A DNA stretch of 64,000 nt. It comes from Paracidovorax avenae ATCC 19860 (GTDB lineage Bacteria; Pseudomonadota; Gammaproteobacteria; Burkholderiales; Burkholderiaceae_C). Below are positions 9,195-19,300 of the stretch, one piece after another. Location of the stretch: contig NC_015138.1 in the NCBI RefSeq assembly GCF_000176855.2, positions 1,116,001-1,180,000 of the forward strand, in the 5' to 3' direction. Both the position numbers and the translations under genes were made by a program. Every line of letters starts with the position of its first letter. The first letter of the stretch is position 1. The notes under the pieces are model-generated. The model searched no databases. It was not told the origin of the DNA and worked only from the letters and a program-made list of their open reading frames with translations.

Positions 9195-10403
9195 TCAGCA
9201 GGACGGCAGGGAGGCTCCGCGGTTGACGGCATCGACCGTGCCGAGGAAGCGCAGCCAGTAGCCCGGCAGCGTGTCCCACGGGTTGCCTTCCCCCGTATCG
9301 GGGTTGAACTGGTCGTCGGTCACATACAGCATGCCCGCGTTGCTGCGCGGCGCGGCGGCCGAGCGCACGGCCTGCTGCATCGCGGCGCAGTCGGGTGCAT
9401 CGTGCAGCAGCGCCGCCTGCCGGGTGTTGGCTACCTGGTAGAGCCAGCCGCCATCGGCGCGCGGATCGTAGCTGGCGAAGGTGGGTGAGCGGTTCTCGAA
9501 GTTCACCAGCGTGTCGGCGGCCGCGAGGTAGCTGCTGGTGGTCTGGGTGCCGGGGTTGCCCACCACCCGCAGGCCCGCATCGCGTGCCTTGATGTAGGTG
9601 TACAGGTCGAGGTAGTAGGCCAGGCGCTTCGGCGACGTGGACATCTCGTCGATGAAGAACCCGCTGATGAGGCCCCGGCCGTAGAGCTGCAGGTAGCTGT
9701 CGATGTTGCGTTTCACCGTGCTGGCGGAGCGCGCGCCGTAGCGGGTATAGACGTAGCCGAGCAGCCGGCCGCCCGACTGCACGAAGGTGCCGGCCGCCGC
9801 CGTGAATTCCGGGTTCGCGCGCTGGAACACGCCGTTGTCGGGGTTGAGGATGGCGGTGACCGCCACATCCGGGTAGGCGCGCGCCCCCGCGCTGAGGGCA
9901 TCCCAGGGCGAGCCTTCCGACGGATAGAAGTAGGCGGGCACCAGCACCTCGAGCGGGGCCGGGGCCGGCCGTGCGTACACCGTGCGCTTCGCGGATGCGG
10001 CGCCGCTGGCAGAGGCCAGCGTGGCGGAGATCACCTGGGGCCCGGGGACGGATGCGGTGAAGCTGGCCGAGGCGGTGCCGGCGCGGACCGTGGCGGCTAC
10101 CGGCAGGATGGTGGCCGTACCCGCGGAGAACACCACGCTGGCGCCGTCCCCGGCCCCCGATGCCTCCACGGCGATGCCGACGGCGGCGCCCACGTCGAAC
10201 ACGTCCGCGCCATCGCCGGGCGCGGTGAACGCGAGCGCTGCGCCCGGCAGGGCGGAGGCCCCTGCATCCTGGGTGGCCTGGGTGGCCGTGGCGGAGCCTT
10301 CGGCGGGACCTCCCCCGCCGCCGCAGCCGCTCAGCCATCCGGCGGCGGCCAGGAGGCAGGCGGGCAGTGCCGCCCGTGCGTTCGGAAAGTTCGGCTGTGC
10401 CAT
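9195..10403 (-). CDS. Sph3/spherulin-4-like lipoprotein, candidate GalNAc-polymer hydrolase (copy 2)
   Basis: The 402-residue product is a paralog of the gene downstream, with the same architecture. It has a lipobox Leu-Ser-Gly-Cys (Cys27), a poly-Gly run, an Ig-like domain (about 55-145) and a spherulin-4-like barrel (about 150-400). Candidate catalytic residues are D252-E253 in GFFIDEMST and E303 in VNFENRSPT. A GAGGGGGG ribosome site precedes the ATG. It starts 48 bases after pelG on the same strand, so it may be the eighth gene of the pel operon. Conserved blocks shared with copy 1 include LEVLVPAYF/MEVLVPAYF and GYVYT-YG. The role in Pel trimming is an inference from family and position. 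Confidence 0.75.
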   Translation of the reverse strand: MAQPNFPNARAALPACLLAAAGWLSGCGGGGGPAEGSATATQATQDAGASALPGAALAFTAPGDGADVFDVGAAVGIAVEASGAGDGASVVFSAGTATILPVAATVRAGTASASFTASVPGPQVISATLASASGAASAKRTVYARPAPAPLEVLVPAYFYPSEGSPWDALSAGARAYPDVAVTAILNPDNGVFQRANPEFTAAAGTFVQSGGRLLGYVYTRYGARSASTVKRNIDSYLQLYGRGLISGFFIDEMSTSPKRLAYYLDLYTYIKARDAGLRVVGNPGTQTTSSYLAAADTLVNFENRSPTFASYDPRADGGWLYQVANTRQAALLHDAPDCAAMQQAVRSAAAPRSNAGMLYVTDDQFNPDTGEGNPWDTLPGYWLRFLGTVDAVNRGASLPSC

Positions 10404-10451
10404 CGGGCCCCCCTCTGCTGGTCTGGAGCACCGATTGTGGAATGCTGCCGG

Positions 10452-11825
10452 CTACTGCAGCATAAAAGTTTCGTATTCCAACCGGTTCAGCTGTCGAGAC
10501 AATAAATACATGCCCGTGCACAGCGTGAGCAGCGTGGCGACGGCGAAGCCGTAGCCGTACAGCGCGGCGCCTGCATGCAGCGTGAAGCCGGTCAGCACCA
10601 TGTTGAGCAGCACGAACTGCACGCACAGCATCAGCACGATGCGGCGCTGGTCCAGGTAGAAGAACACGTTGAGGATGGCCATGAGCCCCACCTGCAGCCC
10701 CGCGCCGATCACCTGCACGTGCAGCAGCGGCAGGTACAGGCGCGAGATGCCCAGGCCACTGAGGATGGCCGGCCCGGCGACGAAGGTGATGAGTACGGCC
10801 AGGGTCTGGATCTTGCCGATCTCCCCCAGGCCCTGCTGGATGGAATAGACCATTTCGTCGCGCATGGCCTCGATGTACTCCAGCGAGCCGCCGCTGCGCA
10901 CGGCGTCGTAGAACTTGTCGTAGTACTCGACGAAATCGGTCTCGATGCGCACCAGGAACACCGCCATGCCGGGAATGATGGACAGGTAGGCCAGGAACAC
11001 GGGCAGGTCGTAGATCAGCGAGGCCCGCAGCGCCCCGATGATGGGCTCGGAGGTGGGCGGGAAGTACCAGAACATGAACTTGTCCACCCAGATCCCGAAG
11101 TTGTAGAGGAAGCCGATGGCGACCAGGGAGGGGTAGAGCAGCTTGCGGTCGGCGAAGTCGAAGGCGATGATGCGGCCGCGCGGGTTGAACTCGCGCACCA
11201 CGAGCAGCCACATGCCCGCGAGCAGCAGGTAGTTGCCCAGCACGAAGCCCGCGAGCAGGCCCTCCAGCCCCCAGGGCCGCATCAGCAGCGCGCTGACCAC
11301 GATGACGGCGTAGGACACGCCGAAGAGCGCCACGATCTCCTTGTAGCGCTTCATGCCCGACAGCAGGACGGTGAGCACCCACACGTCGCACATGAGGGTG
11401 AAGCCCGCGAGCATGAGCATGCGGTACACCAGCCCCAGGTGCGGCAGCACGGTGAAGAGCGCCAGCGTGCCCAGGGCCGCCGCCGCCAGCGTGGTCACCA
11501 GCAGCAGGCCGTGCAGGTTGGGCAGGATCGAGTCCTTGCGCTTTTCGAAGAGCCGGTCGGACACGAAGCGCGTGAAGGCCAGCTGCACCAGGCCGGTGAG
11601 GATGAGGCTGCCCGCCACCATGTAGGTGACGGACGTCTGGAACTGGGTGACGAGCACGCCCGGCACCACCACGCTCGCGCTGAAGATACCGATGAGCAGG
11701 ATGCCCACGATGGAGAACACCCAGGGGCCGGAGCCGATCACGCCCGCATAGGCGTAGGCCTGCACGAGCCCGACCAGGGTGTTCTTGCGCAGCATGCGCC
11801 GCAGCTCGAATCCGATGCCGGCCAT
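10452..11825 (-). CDS. pelG: PelG, inner-membrane Pel polysaccharide transporter
   Basis: PelG is a multi-pass inner-membrane protein, related to MOP-type flippases, that moves Pel across the membrane with PelD and PelE. The 457-residue product matches the usual PelG length and begins MAGIGFELRRM, as PelG proteins do. About a dozen hydrophobic helices are visible. The start overlaps the pelF stop by one base (TGATG), indicating coupling. The last residues are polar (YETFMLQ). Confidence 0.95.
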   Translation of the reverse strand: MAGIGFELRRMLRKNTLVGLVQAYAYAGVIGSGPWVFSIVGILLIGIFSASVVVPGVLVTQFQTSVTYMVAGSLILTGLVQLAFTRFVSDRLFEKRKDSILPNLHGLLLVTTLAAAALGTLALFTVLPHLGLVYRMLMLAGFTLMCDVWVLTVLLSGMKRYKEIVALFGVSYAVIVVSALLMRPWGLEGLLAGFVLGNYLLLAGMWLLVVREFNPRGRIIAFDFADRKLLYPSLVAIGFLYNFGIWVDKFMFWYFPPTSEPIIGALRASLIYDLPVFLAYLSIIPGMAVFLVRIETDFVEYYDKFYDAVRSGGSLEYIEAMRDEMVYSIQQGLGEIGKIQTLAVLITFVAGPAILSGLGISRLYLPLLHVQVIGAGLQVGLMAILNVFFYLDQRRIVLMLCVQFVLLNMVLTGFTLHAGAALYGYGFAVATLLTLCTGMYLLSRQLNRLEYETFMLQ

Positions 11826-13363
11826 CAGCGGGGTCCTTCCGTCTGTTCGAACGCCCGTTCGTACACGCGGCGGTAGCGGTCGAACATCAGCGTGTCGGTG
11901 TAGTAGCGCTCCACGCGCGCCACGGCGGCGCGGCTGGCCGCGTGCCAGGCGGGCGCATCGCTCAGCAGCGACAGGGACGCGTCCGCGAGCTGCTGCGGAT
12001 CGGCGATGGGCACCACCTTGCCGGAGGCACCGAGCGCGCGGTCTTCCTCGTCCAGCCCCTCGATGAGCTGGCGGCACGAGCCCACGTCGGTGGAGACGGC
12101 CGGCACGCCGGCCGCATAGCCTTCCAGCAGCACCAGGGGCAGGGCCTCGCTGATGGACGAGAGGATGATGAGCCCGATGCGCGGCATGAGGTCTTCCACC
12201 TTCTGGAAGCCCAGGAAGCGCACGTTCTTCTCCAGGCCCAGGCTGCGCACGAGGTTCTCGCACTCCTGCGCGTAGGCCGGGTCTTCCTCGGTGGGGCCGG
12301 CGATCCAGCCTTCGGCGTCAGGGCGCTGGTTCACCACGCGGCGCATCGCGCGGATGAAGGTCTTGATGTCCTTGATGGGCACCACCCGGCCGATGAGGCA
12401 GAGGATGGGCGGCACCTCGGCGGGGCGCTGCTCGCGCAGCGGCGCGAAGCGGCCGAGCTTGATGCCGTTGGGGATGTTGAAGGTGCGCGCGGGATCCGCG
12501 CCGTCGGCCACCTGCCGCAGCCGGTTGGCCTCGTAGAGCGCGATGATGGGGTCGGCCGCCGCGTAGCAGTAGTAGCCCAGCCACTCGAAGAACTGGATCC
12601 ACATCTGGCGGAAGTACGACAGCTCGGTCGGGTCGCGCTGGAAGATGTTGCGGTTGTCGCGGATCCACTCGCTCTTGAACAGGTCGATCTTGCGTTCCTT
12701 GGTGTAGATGCCGTGTTCGGACAGGATCAGCGGCACGCCGCGCATCTGCCGGACCAGGCCGCCCAGGTAGCCCGCATAGCCGGTGGAGGCGCTGTGCACC
12801 ATGCGCACGCGCAGCATGCTGCGGGCCACGCGCGCGAGCATCCAGAGTGGCTGGTACATGATGCGCACGGTCCAGAAATAGTCCACGAAGGACGGGTCCG
12901 TGCAGTGCTCGCGGTAGCTCTGGCAGATGATTTCCCAGGCGCGCTCGCTGTAGAGGAAGTCTTCCAGGGGCAGGCGGCCGCCGGGCTGCATCTCCAGGCT
13001 GATGCGCTGGAAGGCCTCGATCGCCGCGGGGCTGCGGTCGCCGAGCCGGAACGAATCGACGAGCGTGCGCACCATCTCGAGCGCGGCACGGTCGCCCCGG
13101 CGCCGCGCGGGCATGGAGCGCACGCCGAGGTGCTCGTAGAGGTAGTGCTCCTCGAAATGCACCACGTTGGGCGGCAGTTCGTATTTGAACCCGGAGTAGT
13201 CCTCGCGGCGGCTGCCCAGGAAGATGATGGCGAAACGGTATTCGGGGTAGGCGCGGATGATCTGGTTGATCCAGCTCGATACGCCCCCGCTCACGTAGGG
13301 GAACGTGCCTTCGAGCAGCAGCGCGATGTCGGCTTCCTGGGCCTGGGGGCGGACGTCGCTCAT
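11825..13363 (-). CDS. pelF: PelF, cytoplasmic glycosyltransferase of Pel synthesis
   Basis: PelF is the soluble GT4-family glycosyltransferase that polymerises Pel from a UDP-sugar. The 512-residue protein starts with the family-typical IALLLEGTFPYVSGGVSSW stretch. The C-terminal donor-binding half contains CLIGRVVPIKDIKTFIRAM and the EALPLVLLEGYAAGVPAVS block with the two glutamates expected of GT4 retaining enzymes. It overlaps pelE by four bases (ATGA) and pelG by one. Confidence 0.96.
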   Translation of the reverse strand: MSDVRPQAQEADIALLLEGTFPYVSGGVSSWINQIIRAYPEYRFAIIFLGSRREDYSGFKYELPPNVVHFEEHYLYEHLGVRSMPARRRGDRAALEMVRTLVDSFRLGDRSPAAIEAFQRISLEMQPGGRLPLEDFLYSERAWEIICQSYREHCTDPSFVDYFWTVRIMYQPLWMLARVARSMLRVRMVHSASTGYAGYLGGLVRQMRGVPLILSEHGIYTKERKIDLFKSEWIRDNRNIFQRDPTELSYFRQMWIQFFEWLGYYCYAAADPIIALYEANRLRQVADGADPARTFNIPNGIKLGRFAPLREQRPAEVPPILCLIGRVVPIKDIKTFIRAMRRVVNQRPDAEGWIAGPTEEDPAYAQECENLVRSLGLEKNVRFLGFQKVEDLMPRIGLIILSSISEALPLVLLEGYAAGVPAVSTDVGSCRQLIEGLDEEDRALGASGKVVPIADPQQLADASLSLLSDAPAWHAASRAAVARVERYYTDTLMFDRYRRVYERAFEQTEGPR

Positions 13364-14373
13364 CGGGCGTTCCAGTAGTCGAGCACCGGGCGCAGGCGCG
13401 GCAGGGCGCGCCACTGGCCGAGCTCCTGCAGCAGCGCGCGGGCCTGCGCATAGTCGCGCCGCTCGAAGCACAGCTCGGCCTGGTAGGGCAGCACGCGCGT
13501 GGCCGGCAGCCCCAGTTCCCGGGCCCGGGCATACGCCTCGCCCGCCTCGTCGGTGCGGCCCTGCGCGTGCAGCAGGCGCCCGCGCCGCAGGTTGAGCTGC
13601 GCGTTGCCGGGGGACTGGGCCAGCACCATGTCGCAGTAGCGCAGGGATTCGTGGATGGCGTGGGTGCGCAGGTCTCCCTGCACCAGTTCCTGGTACACCA
13701 GCTCCCAGTAGAGGTCGGAGAGCCGGTGGGCGGATTCCATCGTCAGCGGGCCGGGCGTGGTGCCTTCCTCGGCCTCGGCGCGGCGCATGGCGTCGAGCTC
13801 GCTGTCGATGGTGCGGTTGATGCGCTTTTCCAGCGTGTCGAGCATGCCGTAGGCGAGCAGCCGCAGGTCTTCGCTGGGGTCGCTGAGGATGCTGCGCAGC
13901 AGGGGCGAGGCGATGCGGCCCGAGACGTGCTGCAGCGCCACCATGGCGCGCATGCGGGTCTGCATGGGGGCCTGGGCGTTGCCCAGGAAGGACCGCAGCC
14001 CCGCCTGCCGGAAGCTCGCCTGCATGCGCTGGTGCAGGTCGAATTCGGGCAGTTGCAGGGATTCGAAATCGTCCTGTCCGGTCGGCGAGCGGTACAGGCG
14101 CAGCACCACCACGCCCACCACCACGCCGACGAATCCGGCGATGGGGATGGCGTAGCTGAAGGCGGCCATGAGCATCAGCACGGGCAGGCGGGGGCGGGCC
14201 TGCTCGCCCGAGAGCAGCGGCAGCAGGCACAGCGCGAGCATGGCGCAGGCCAGTGCGTGCACGACCAGGTAGCTCGCGAGGGCCGCGTCGGAGCGGCCCT
14301 GCAGCATCAGGGGCCCGCTCCAGGCGCCCAGTTCGAGCAGGAAGGCCGAGATGCCGAGCTTGAGGTTAAGCAT
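13360..14373 (-). CDS. pelE: PelE, membrane-anchored TPR protein
   Basis: The 337-residue protein has several N-terminal hydrophobic helices (roughly residues 5-25, 33-55 and 65-92) followed by a helical, cytoplasmic part. Near 255-330 a TPR-like stretch includes PGNAQLNLRRGRLLHAQGR and a following DEAGEAYARAREL helix. PelE works with PelD and PelG in the inner-membrane export complex. It overlaps pelD by eight bases upstream and pelF by four downstream. Confidence 0.9.
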   Translation of the reverse strand: MLNLKLGISAFLLELGAWSGPLMLQGRSDAALASYLVVHALACAMLALCLLPLLSGEQARPRLPVLMLMAAFSYAIPIAGFVGVVVGVVVLRLYRSPTGQDDFESLQLPEFDLHQRMQASFRQAGLRSFLGNAQAPMQTRMRAMVALQHVSGRIASPLLRSILSDPSEDLRLLAYGMLDTLEKRINRTIDSELDAMRRAEAEEGTTPGPLTMESAHRLSDLYWELVYQELVQGDLRTHAIHESLRYCDMVLAQSPGNAQLNLRRGRLLHAQGRTDEAGEAYARARELGLPATRVLPYQAELCFERRDYAQARALLQELGQWRALPRLRPVLDYWNAR

Positions 14374-15784
14374 GGGCGATCCTGTGCAGTTGCTCCAGCA
14401 CCGCGAGCGGTTCGCCCTCCAGGGGCAGCACGTGCGGGAAGATGCCGGATTCGGCGAGCGGCTGGCCGCCCTTCTGCCGGGACCAGTTCTCGAGCCGGTT
14501 GATGTAGCCCTCCGCCGTGGCCATGTCGCCCAGCGGCATCAGCACCGCCAGCACCTGGCGCTCGGGGCCGGTGATCAGCCAGCTTTCGTCCAGCTCGCGC
14601 TTCAGGCGCTCGATCTGGGCCGGCAGGCCGCGCTCGACGGCGCGGGGCAGGAACTCGAGCGCCACGATGATGCTGGGCACGCTCGTGGTGTCGCGCATGT
14701 GGGACAGCCGCCGGGCCTCGAAGGCGAAATCCGCCGGGCAGTCGGGGAGGCGCTCCATGATCGGGCGCGCCAGGGTCTGCATGGCGAGGCCGTCGGTGTA
14801 ATAGCCCAGCAGCAGGTTGATGGTCTGCAGGTTCTCGTCCTGCAGCGAGAAGAACGGCATGTCCTCGATCACCAGCAGGCCGTAGATCTCCCCGCCCAGG
14901 TCCAGCAGCGGCGCGACGGCGAGGTAGCGGGTCTGCTGCTTGTGCGTGAGCAACTGGCTGATGTGGCAGAGCTTGCGGGTTTCCAGCGCCTGCAGCACCA
15001 GCGGGTCGTGCGTGTCCAGCGGCTCGGCGCCGCTGCCGATGCGGGCCACGGGCTCGGCTTGCACGCGGTCCTCGGTGGCCGCGTGCAGCGCGGCCGATTC
15101 GAGCTGGCAGTACTGCGCGAGCAGGCGCAGCAGGGTCTGCGCGCCCTGCGCGGCGTCTTCCGGCGCTCCCGTGTCCACGCTCTGCAGCGTGGAGAGCGCG
15201 TCGCGCATCGACATGGGCCGGCCGATGAGTTCCTGCTCCAGCCGGTCGTGCGACAGGCGCAGCAGGTAGTACTGGCGCACGAGGTGCTCCAGGCGCTGGT
15301 CGAGGTAGAGCTGCACGTTCTCCGCGCGCCGGGTGCGGGCCTGCCACAGGCTGGAGAACTCGCCCACGATCAGCACCAGGATGAGGCCGCCCAGGAAGAA
15401 CAGCTGCGGGAAGCGGTCGTAGTGGCCGAGGTTGGTCAGCAGCCAGCCCGCGAGCAGCACCACGGCGCCACCCAGGCCGGCGAGCGGCCCATAGCGCAGC
15501 GCCACGATGACGGGCGCCAGCCACGCCCATGGGAAGTCACCCTCGCTCCAGATCGGATCCTGCGGATGGAGCAGCAGGCCCAGCGCGATCGCCAGGCCCG
15601 GCAGCAGCAGGGTCTCCAGCAGCATGATGGCCGGGCGCGTGTCGGTGGCGGCGAGCTTGCCCAGCAGCTGCTGCGGCAGCGGGCGCAGGCCCGTGCGCCC
15701 CGAGGGCGGAATGGCACTGGCGGGCGCGGCACCGACCGCGCGGCGGCGGCCGGGGGAGGGCGGGGGAGACTTCTCCGGCGGCAT
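14366..15784 (-). CDS. pelD: PelD, c-di-GMP receptor of the Pel complex
   Basis: PelD is the inner-membrane sensor that switches on Pel export when it binds c-di-GMP. After a Pro-rich N-terminus there are four close hydrophobic helices (about residues 50-145), a helical linker, a GAF domain and a degenerate GGDEF domain. The GGDEF signature is absent, as expected. An Arg-x-x-Asp in KRELDESW (R396/D399 counting from the ATG) is a good candidate for the inhibitory-site motif that binds c-di-GMP in PelD. I took the ATG at 15784, seven bases after pelC. A GTG at 15802 that overlaps pelC is an alternative giving 478 residues. Confidence 0.93.
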   Translation of the reverse strand: MPPEKSPPPSPGRRRAVGAAPASAIPPSGRTGLRPLPQQLLGKLAATDTRPAIMLLETLLLPGLAIALGLLLHPQDPIWSEGDFPWAWLAPVIVALRYGPLAGLGGAVVLLAGWLLTNLGHYDRFPQLFFLGGLILVLIVGEFSSLWQARTRRAENVQLYLDQRLEHLVRQYYLLRLSHDRLEQELIGRPMSMRDALSTLQSVDTGAPEDAAQGAQTLLRLLAQYCQLESAALHAATEDRVQAEPVARIGSGAEPLDTHDPLVLQALETRKLCHISQLLTHKQQTRYLAVAPLLDLGGEIYGLLVIEDMPFFSLQDENLQTINLLLGYYTDGLAMQTLARPIMERLPDCPADFAFEARRLSHMRDTTSVPSIIVALEFLPRAVERGLPAQIERLKRELDESWLITGPERQVLAVLMPLGDMATAEGYINRLENWSRQKGGQPLAESGIFPHVLPLEGEPLAVLEQLHRIAHA

Positions 15785-15791
15785 GGCGGGG

Positions 15792-16346
15792 TCAGCGGGC
15801 ACCGGAGAGGCCGGAATCCATCAGGCTGCGGATCAGCTTCTGTGCCACGCCCGAGAGGGACTCGCGGCTCCATCCGCTCTTGCCGCCCGTGCCGCTCCAC
15901 AGCGTGTCGCCGGTTGCGACGTCGATGATCTGCAGGGTGACGCCGGCCGCGGGTTCGCCGTCCACGCCGACCTTGTAGCGCCATTCGTCCACCGCGCCGG
16001 CCAGCGCGTACTTGGCCTGCTTCTCGCGGGCCCAGGCCAGCACCTCTTCCTGGCGCTTGGCGTCGCCCGCGTCGAACAGGGCTTCCTGCTGCGTGCCGCC
16101 GGGGTAGCGCTGCACACGGCCCACGCCGCGTGCCTGCAGCAGGGCCAGCGCGATGGATTCTGCGCGATTGCCGGCCAGCGGCGTTTCCGTGTGGTTCGCG
16201 AACGGCAGGACCACCCAGCTGGCATTGCGCTCCAGCGGCGGTGGCGTGCCGCGGTCGATGGTGGAGCATGCCGCGAGCATCACCAGGATCAGGCCGCCGG
16301 CAGCGCCATTGCGCAGGCGTTGCAGCAGGGTGCGTGGATGTGGCAT
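15792..16346 (-). CDS. pelC: PelC, outer-membrane lipoprotein
   Basis: PelC is a periplasmic lipoprotein that forms a ring under the PelB barrel and helps steer the cationic polymer out. The 184-residue product has a signal peptide ending in a lipobox Leu-Ala-Ala-Cys (Cys27). The mature domain has the expected WVVLPFANHTETPLAG and YALAGAVDEWRY segments, and carries several acidic residues. It sits between pelB and pelD on the same strand. Confidence 0.93.
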   Translation of the reverse strand: MPHPRTLLQRLRNGAAGGLILVMLAACSTIDRGTPPPLERNASWVVLPFANHTETPLAGNRAESIALALLQARGVGRVQRYPGGTQQEALFDAGDAKRQEEVLAWAREKQAKYALAGAVDEWRYKVGVDGEPAAGVTLQIIDVATGDTLWSGTGGKSGWSRESLSGVAQKLIRSLMDSGLSGAR

Positions 16347-16377
16347 GGGAGAGTCCTTTCTTGTTGGGAGAAACGCG

Positions 16378-19300
16378 TCAGAAATGCAGCCGGTAGCTGA
16401 AGACCAGGTTGCGGTTGAGCCCCTGCTGCAGCTGCAGTCCGGACTTGCTCAGGCCCCAGGTCAGGCCCAGGTGGTCGCCGCCCAGCACGCTGCCGGCCAT
16501 GCCCAGGCGCACCTCGTAGCCCGGCCCGAGCCGGCTGTGCCAGGTGCGGCTCGCGCTGGCGTAGGGCCGCAGCGTGCGGGAATACTCTTCCTCGTAGCGC
16601 ATGTTGGTCGATACCTGGAGCCCGTAGTAGGTGAAGCTGTCGGGCAGGAAGTAGTCCGGCCCCGGCACGACCCCGGGCAGCAGGTAGCGCTGGAATTCGC
16701 GGTCGCGCGGGGCGAGCGAGAAGATGTCGTTGCGCGAGAAATCGTGGCGCGACCAGAACGCGCCGAACTCCAGCAGTGGCGCCTCCTGCCGGTAGGTGTG
16801 GATGTAGCTCAGCGTGGTGTGCCGCCCGCTGCCGAGGTCGGCGCCGGTCTGCAGCCGGTAGCGCTCGTCCGCGTATTCGAGCACGAAGCGGTCCAGGCGC
16901 GACGCCTGGTAGCGCAGGCTGGCGCCCGCGCGGCGCTTCATGCCGGCGATGCGCAGCGCCAGGCTTTCCTGGCTGGGCAGCTGGAATCCCAGTTCCATGC
17001 GCAGCGACAGGCGGTTGTCGATGCGCTGCTCGTGCTCGATCTGCACGGGCGTATAGACCTGGAAGCTCACGCGGCGGCCCGCGCGCAGCGTGGTCTCCCC
17101 GTCCGGATGGCGCCAGTGCAGGCGGGCGTCGAACACGCTTTCATCCGGCGGATTGACCACCACCAGCGGGTCGGTGGAGCGGCGCCGGATGCTGGCGAAC
17201 TCCAGGTCCAGCGCCATGCGCGGATTGAAGGCGATGTGGAAACGGCTGCCGGCCTCGTCCTCGTCCAGGCCGCCCAGCTGCTGGATCTTGCCGTAGCCGC
17301 CGGCGTGGTCGCTGAATGCCAGCAGGGTTTCGGTGAGCTGCAGCTGCAGGGGCTCGTCCTCCCGCTGCTCGCCCTGCGCGTCGAAGGCCGCGGTCTGCGC
17401 GAGCCGCACGTCGTCCACCGCGCGGGCGGCGTTGACGCGGTCGTAGCGGGGCAGGCGCTCGTCGAAGCCTTCCAGCAACTGGCCCGTGGCGGCCTTGTCG
17501 TCCTCGGCCAGCGCCACCGTGATCTCGGCCCAGAGCGGCCGGTTGGTGCGGGTGCCCCGGGCGCGGGCGTACTGCTGCCAGAGGTAGCCGCGCTCGGCGG
17601 TGTATTCGCCGGCATCCTGCAGCCAGCCGATGGCGGTTTCCGCCGCCGCATTGGACATGCGGTTGCGGTCGTCCGTGTCCATGCGCAGCAGTTCGCGCAG
17701 CACGTCCAGCGCCGGATCGCCGGGCCGCTGGGTGAGCATGAGGCGCGCGCGGGCCACGCGGCGCGTGGTGTCCAGGCCTTCCTCGGTGAGCCAGCGGGCG
17801 CGGGCCTGCTGCGGCGTGAGCCGCTTGCCGGGCTCGCCGCCAGCCTGCCGTGCGGCGCGCCACTCGCGCGAGAGCAGTTCGCGGCGCAGGCGCCAGGAGC
17901 GGTCGGTCTGCTGGTTCTGGTCCAGCGCGTCCGCATAGTTCATGAGCCACAGGAAATCGTCCTGGTGCTGCGCCACGCGCGGCGTGAGGTAGCGCTCCAG
18001 CGCCACCTGCGGCAGCGAGAGCGCCTGGTAGGCGGCGGCGAGCGCGTCGTGCACGTCCTCGTCGCGCGCCCAGCCGCGCTCCTGCGTGGTCAGCAGGGTG
18101 CGCAGCGCGACGGCATCGTTGCTGTCGATGAACAGCCAGATGAGCGCCTGGCGCATCTCGGACGAATCGGGGCTGGTGCGCAGGCCGTCCTCGTAATAGC
18201 GCCGCGCGCGGGCGAGGTCGCCCTGGGCCTGGTAGTAGCCGCCCGCCAGGCGCAGGAACTCGGGAATCTCCCGCAGGGCGGCGACCGCCTGCCGCGTTTC
18301 CGCCGAGCCGGCTTCGAGCTTGCGCATCAGCGGGCCCATCGCGTCCCACTGGTTGCGGCTGGAATAGACCGACAGCGCATCCACGAGATAGCGCGGGTCG
18401 CCGAATTTCTCCCAGGCGAGCGCCGACACCTTGGCGGCCTCGAGCGGCTGGTCGGCCATGAGCAGGCGGATCAGCGCGTCGTAGTCGGAGCGGTCGTGGT
18501 CCTTGGCGCCCACCAGCGCCCGGTAGGCCTGCACGGCCAGGGCCTGCCGCTGCCGGCTCTCGGCCAGCTGGCCCGTCAGGCGCCAGAAGTCCATGGCGGT
18601 CGCTTCCGACGGCGCCTGCCGCTGCTGGGCGGCCTCCAGCCAGCCCAGACCCTCGTCGGGCCGGTCGTGGGTGAGCGCGAGCACGGCCGCGCGCATGGCG
18701 CGCTCGGGGGTGAGCTGCTTCGGGTCCGCCAGGAGGCGGCGCCAAGTCTCCAGGGCCAGCGTGGGCTGCCCCGCGCGCTCGGCCAGCTGGGCCAGCAGCT
18801 CCACCGCCTCCGGTATCTTGCCGTGCTGGCGCAGGTAGTCGATGGCCGGCTGGGGCTCGCCGATGCGTTCGTAGGTGGCCACCAGCTGGCGGATCAGCGC
18901 GAAATCGTCCGGCCGCTGGCGCAGCTGGAAGCGGATGGCCTGCACCAGGGCCGTATCGTCGAACTGTCCCGGCGCGATGCGCAGCACGGCCTGCCAGGCG
19001 GCCTCTTTTTGCGTGCGCTGGGCCACCACCAGCCAGTTCTGCAGCGCCACGCCGGGCCGCTGCGACCATTCCGACACCTGGGCGAGCCGTTCGCGCCAGG
19101 CCATATCGTCGGGCCGGGCCTGCACCGCGGCATGGGCGATCAGCCACGCATCGTCGAGCTTGCGGTTCTCCAGGAAGACCTCGAACGCGATGCCGTAGAT
19201 CTTCTCGTCGTAGGGCAGCAGGTGCGCGGGGATCGGCACGGGCGGGGCCGCCACGGCGGGGGCAGCGGGTGCGGGCGCAGGCGCGGGGCCTGCCGTGCGG

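Noticed and set aside
8290..11391. 1033-codon minus-strand frame spanning the two lipoproteins and pelG
   Set aside because: It is out of frame with three well-supported genes and has Arg-rich, low-complexity translation.
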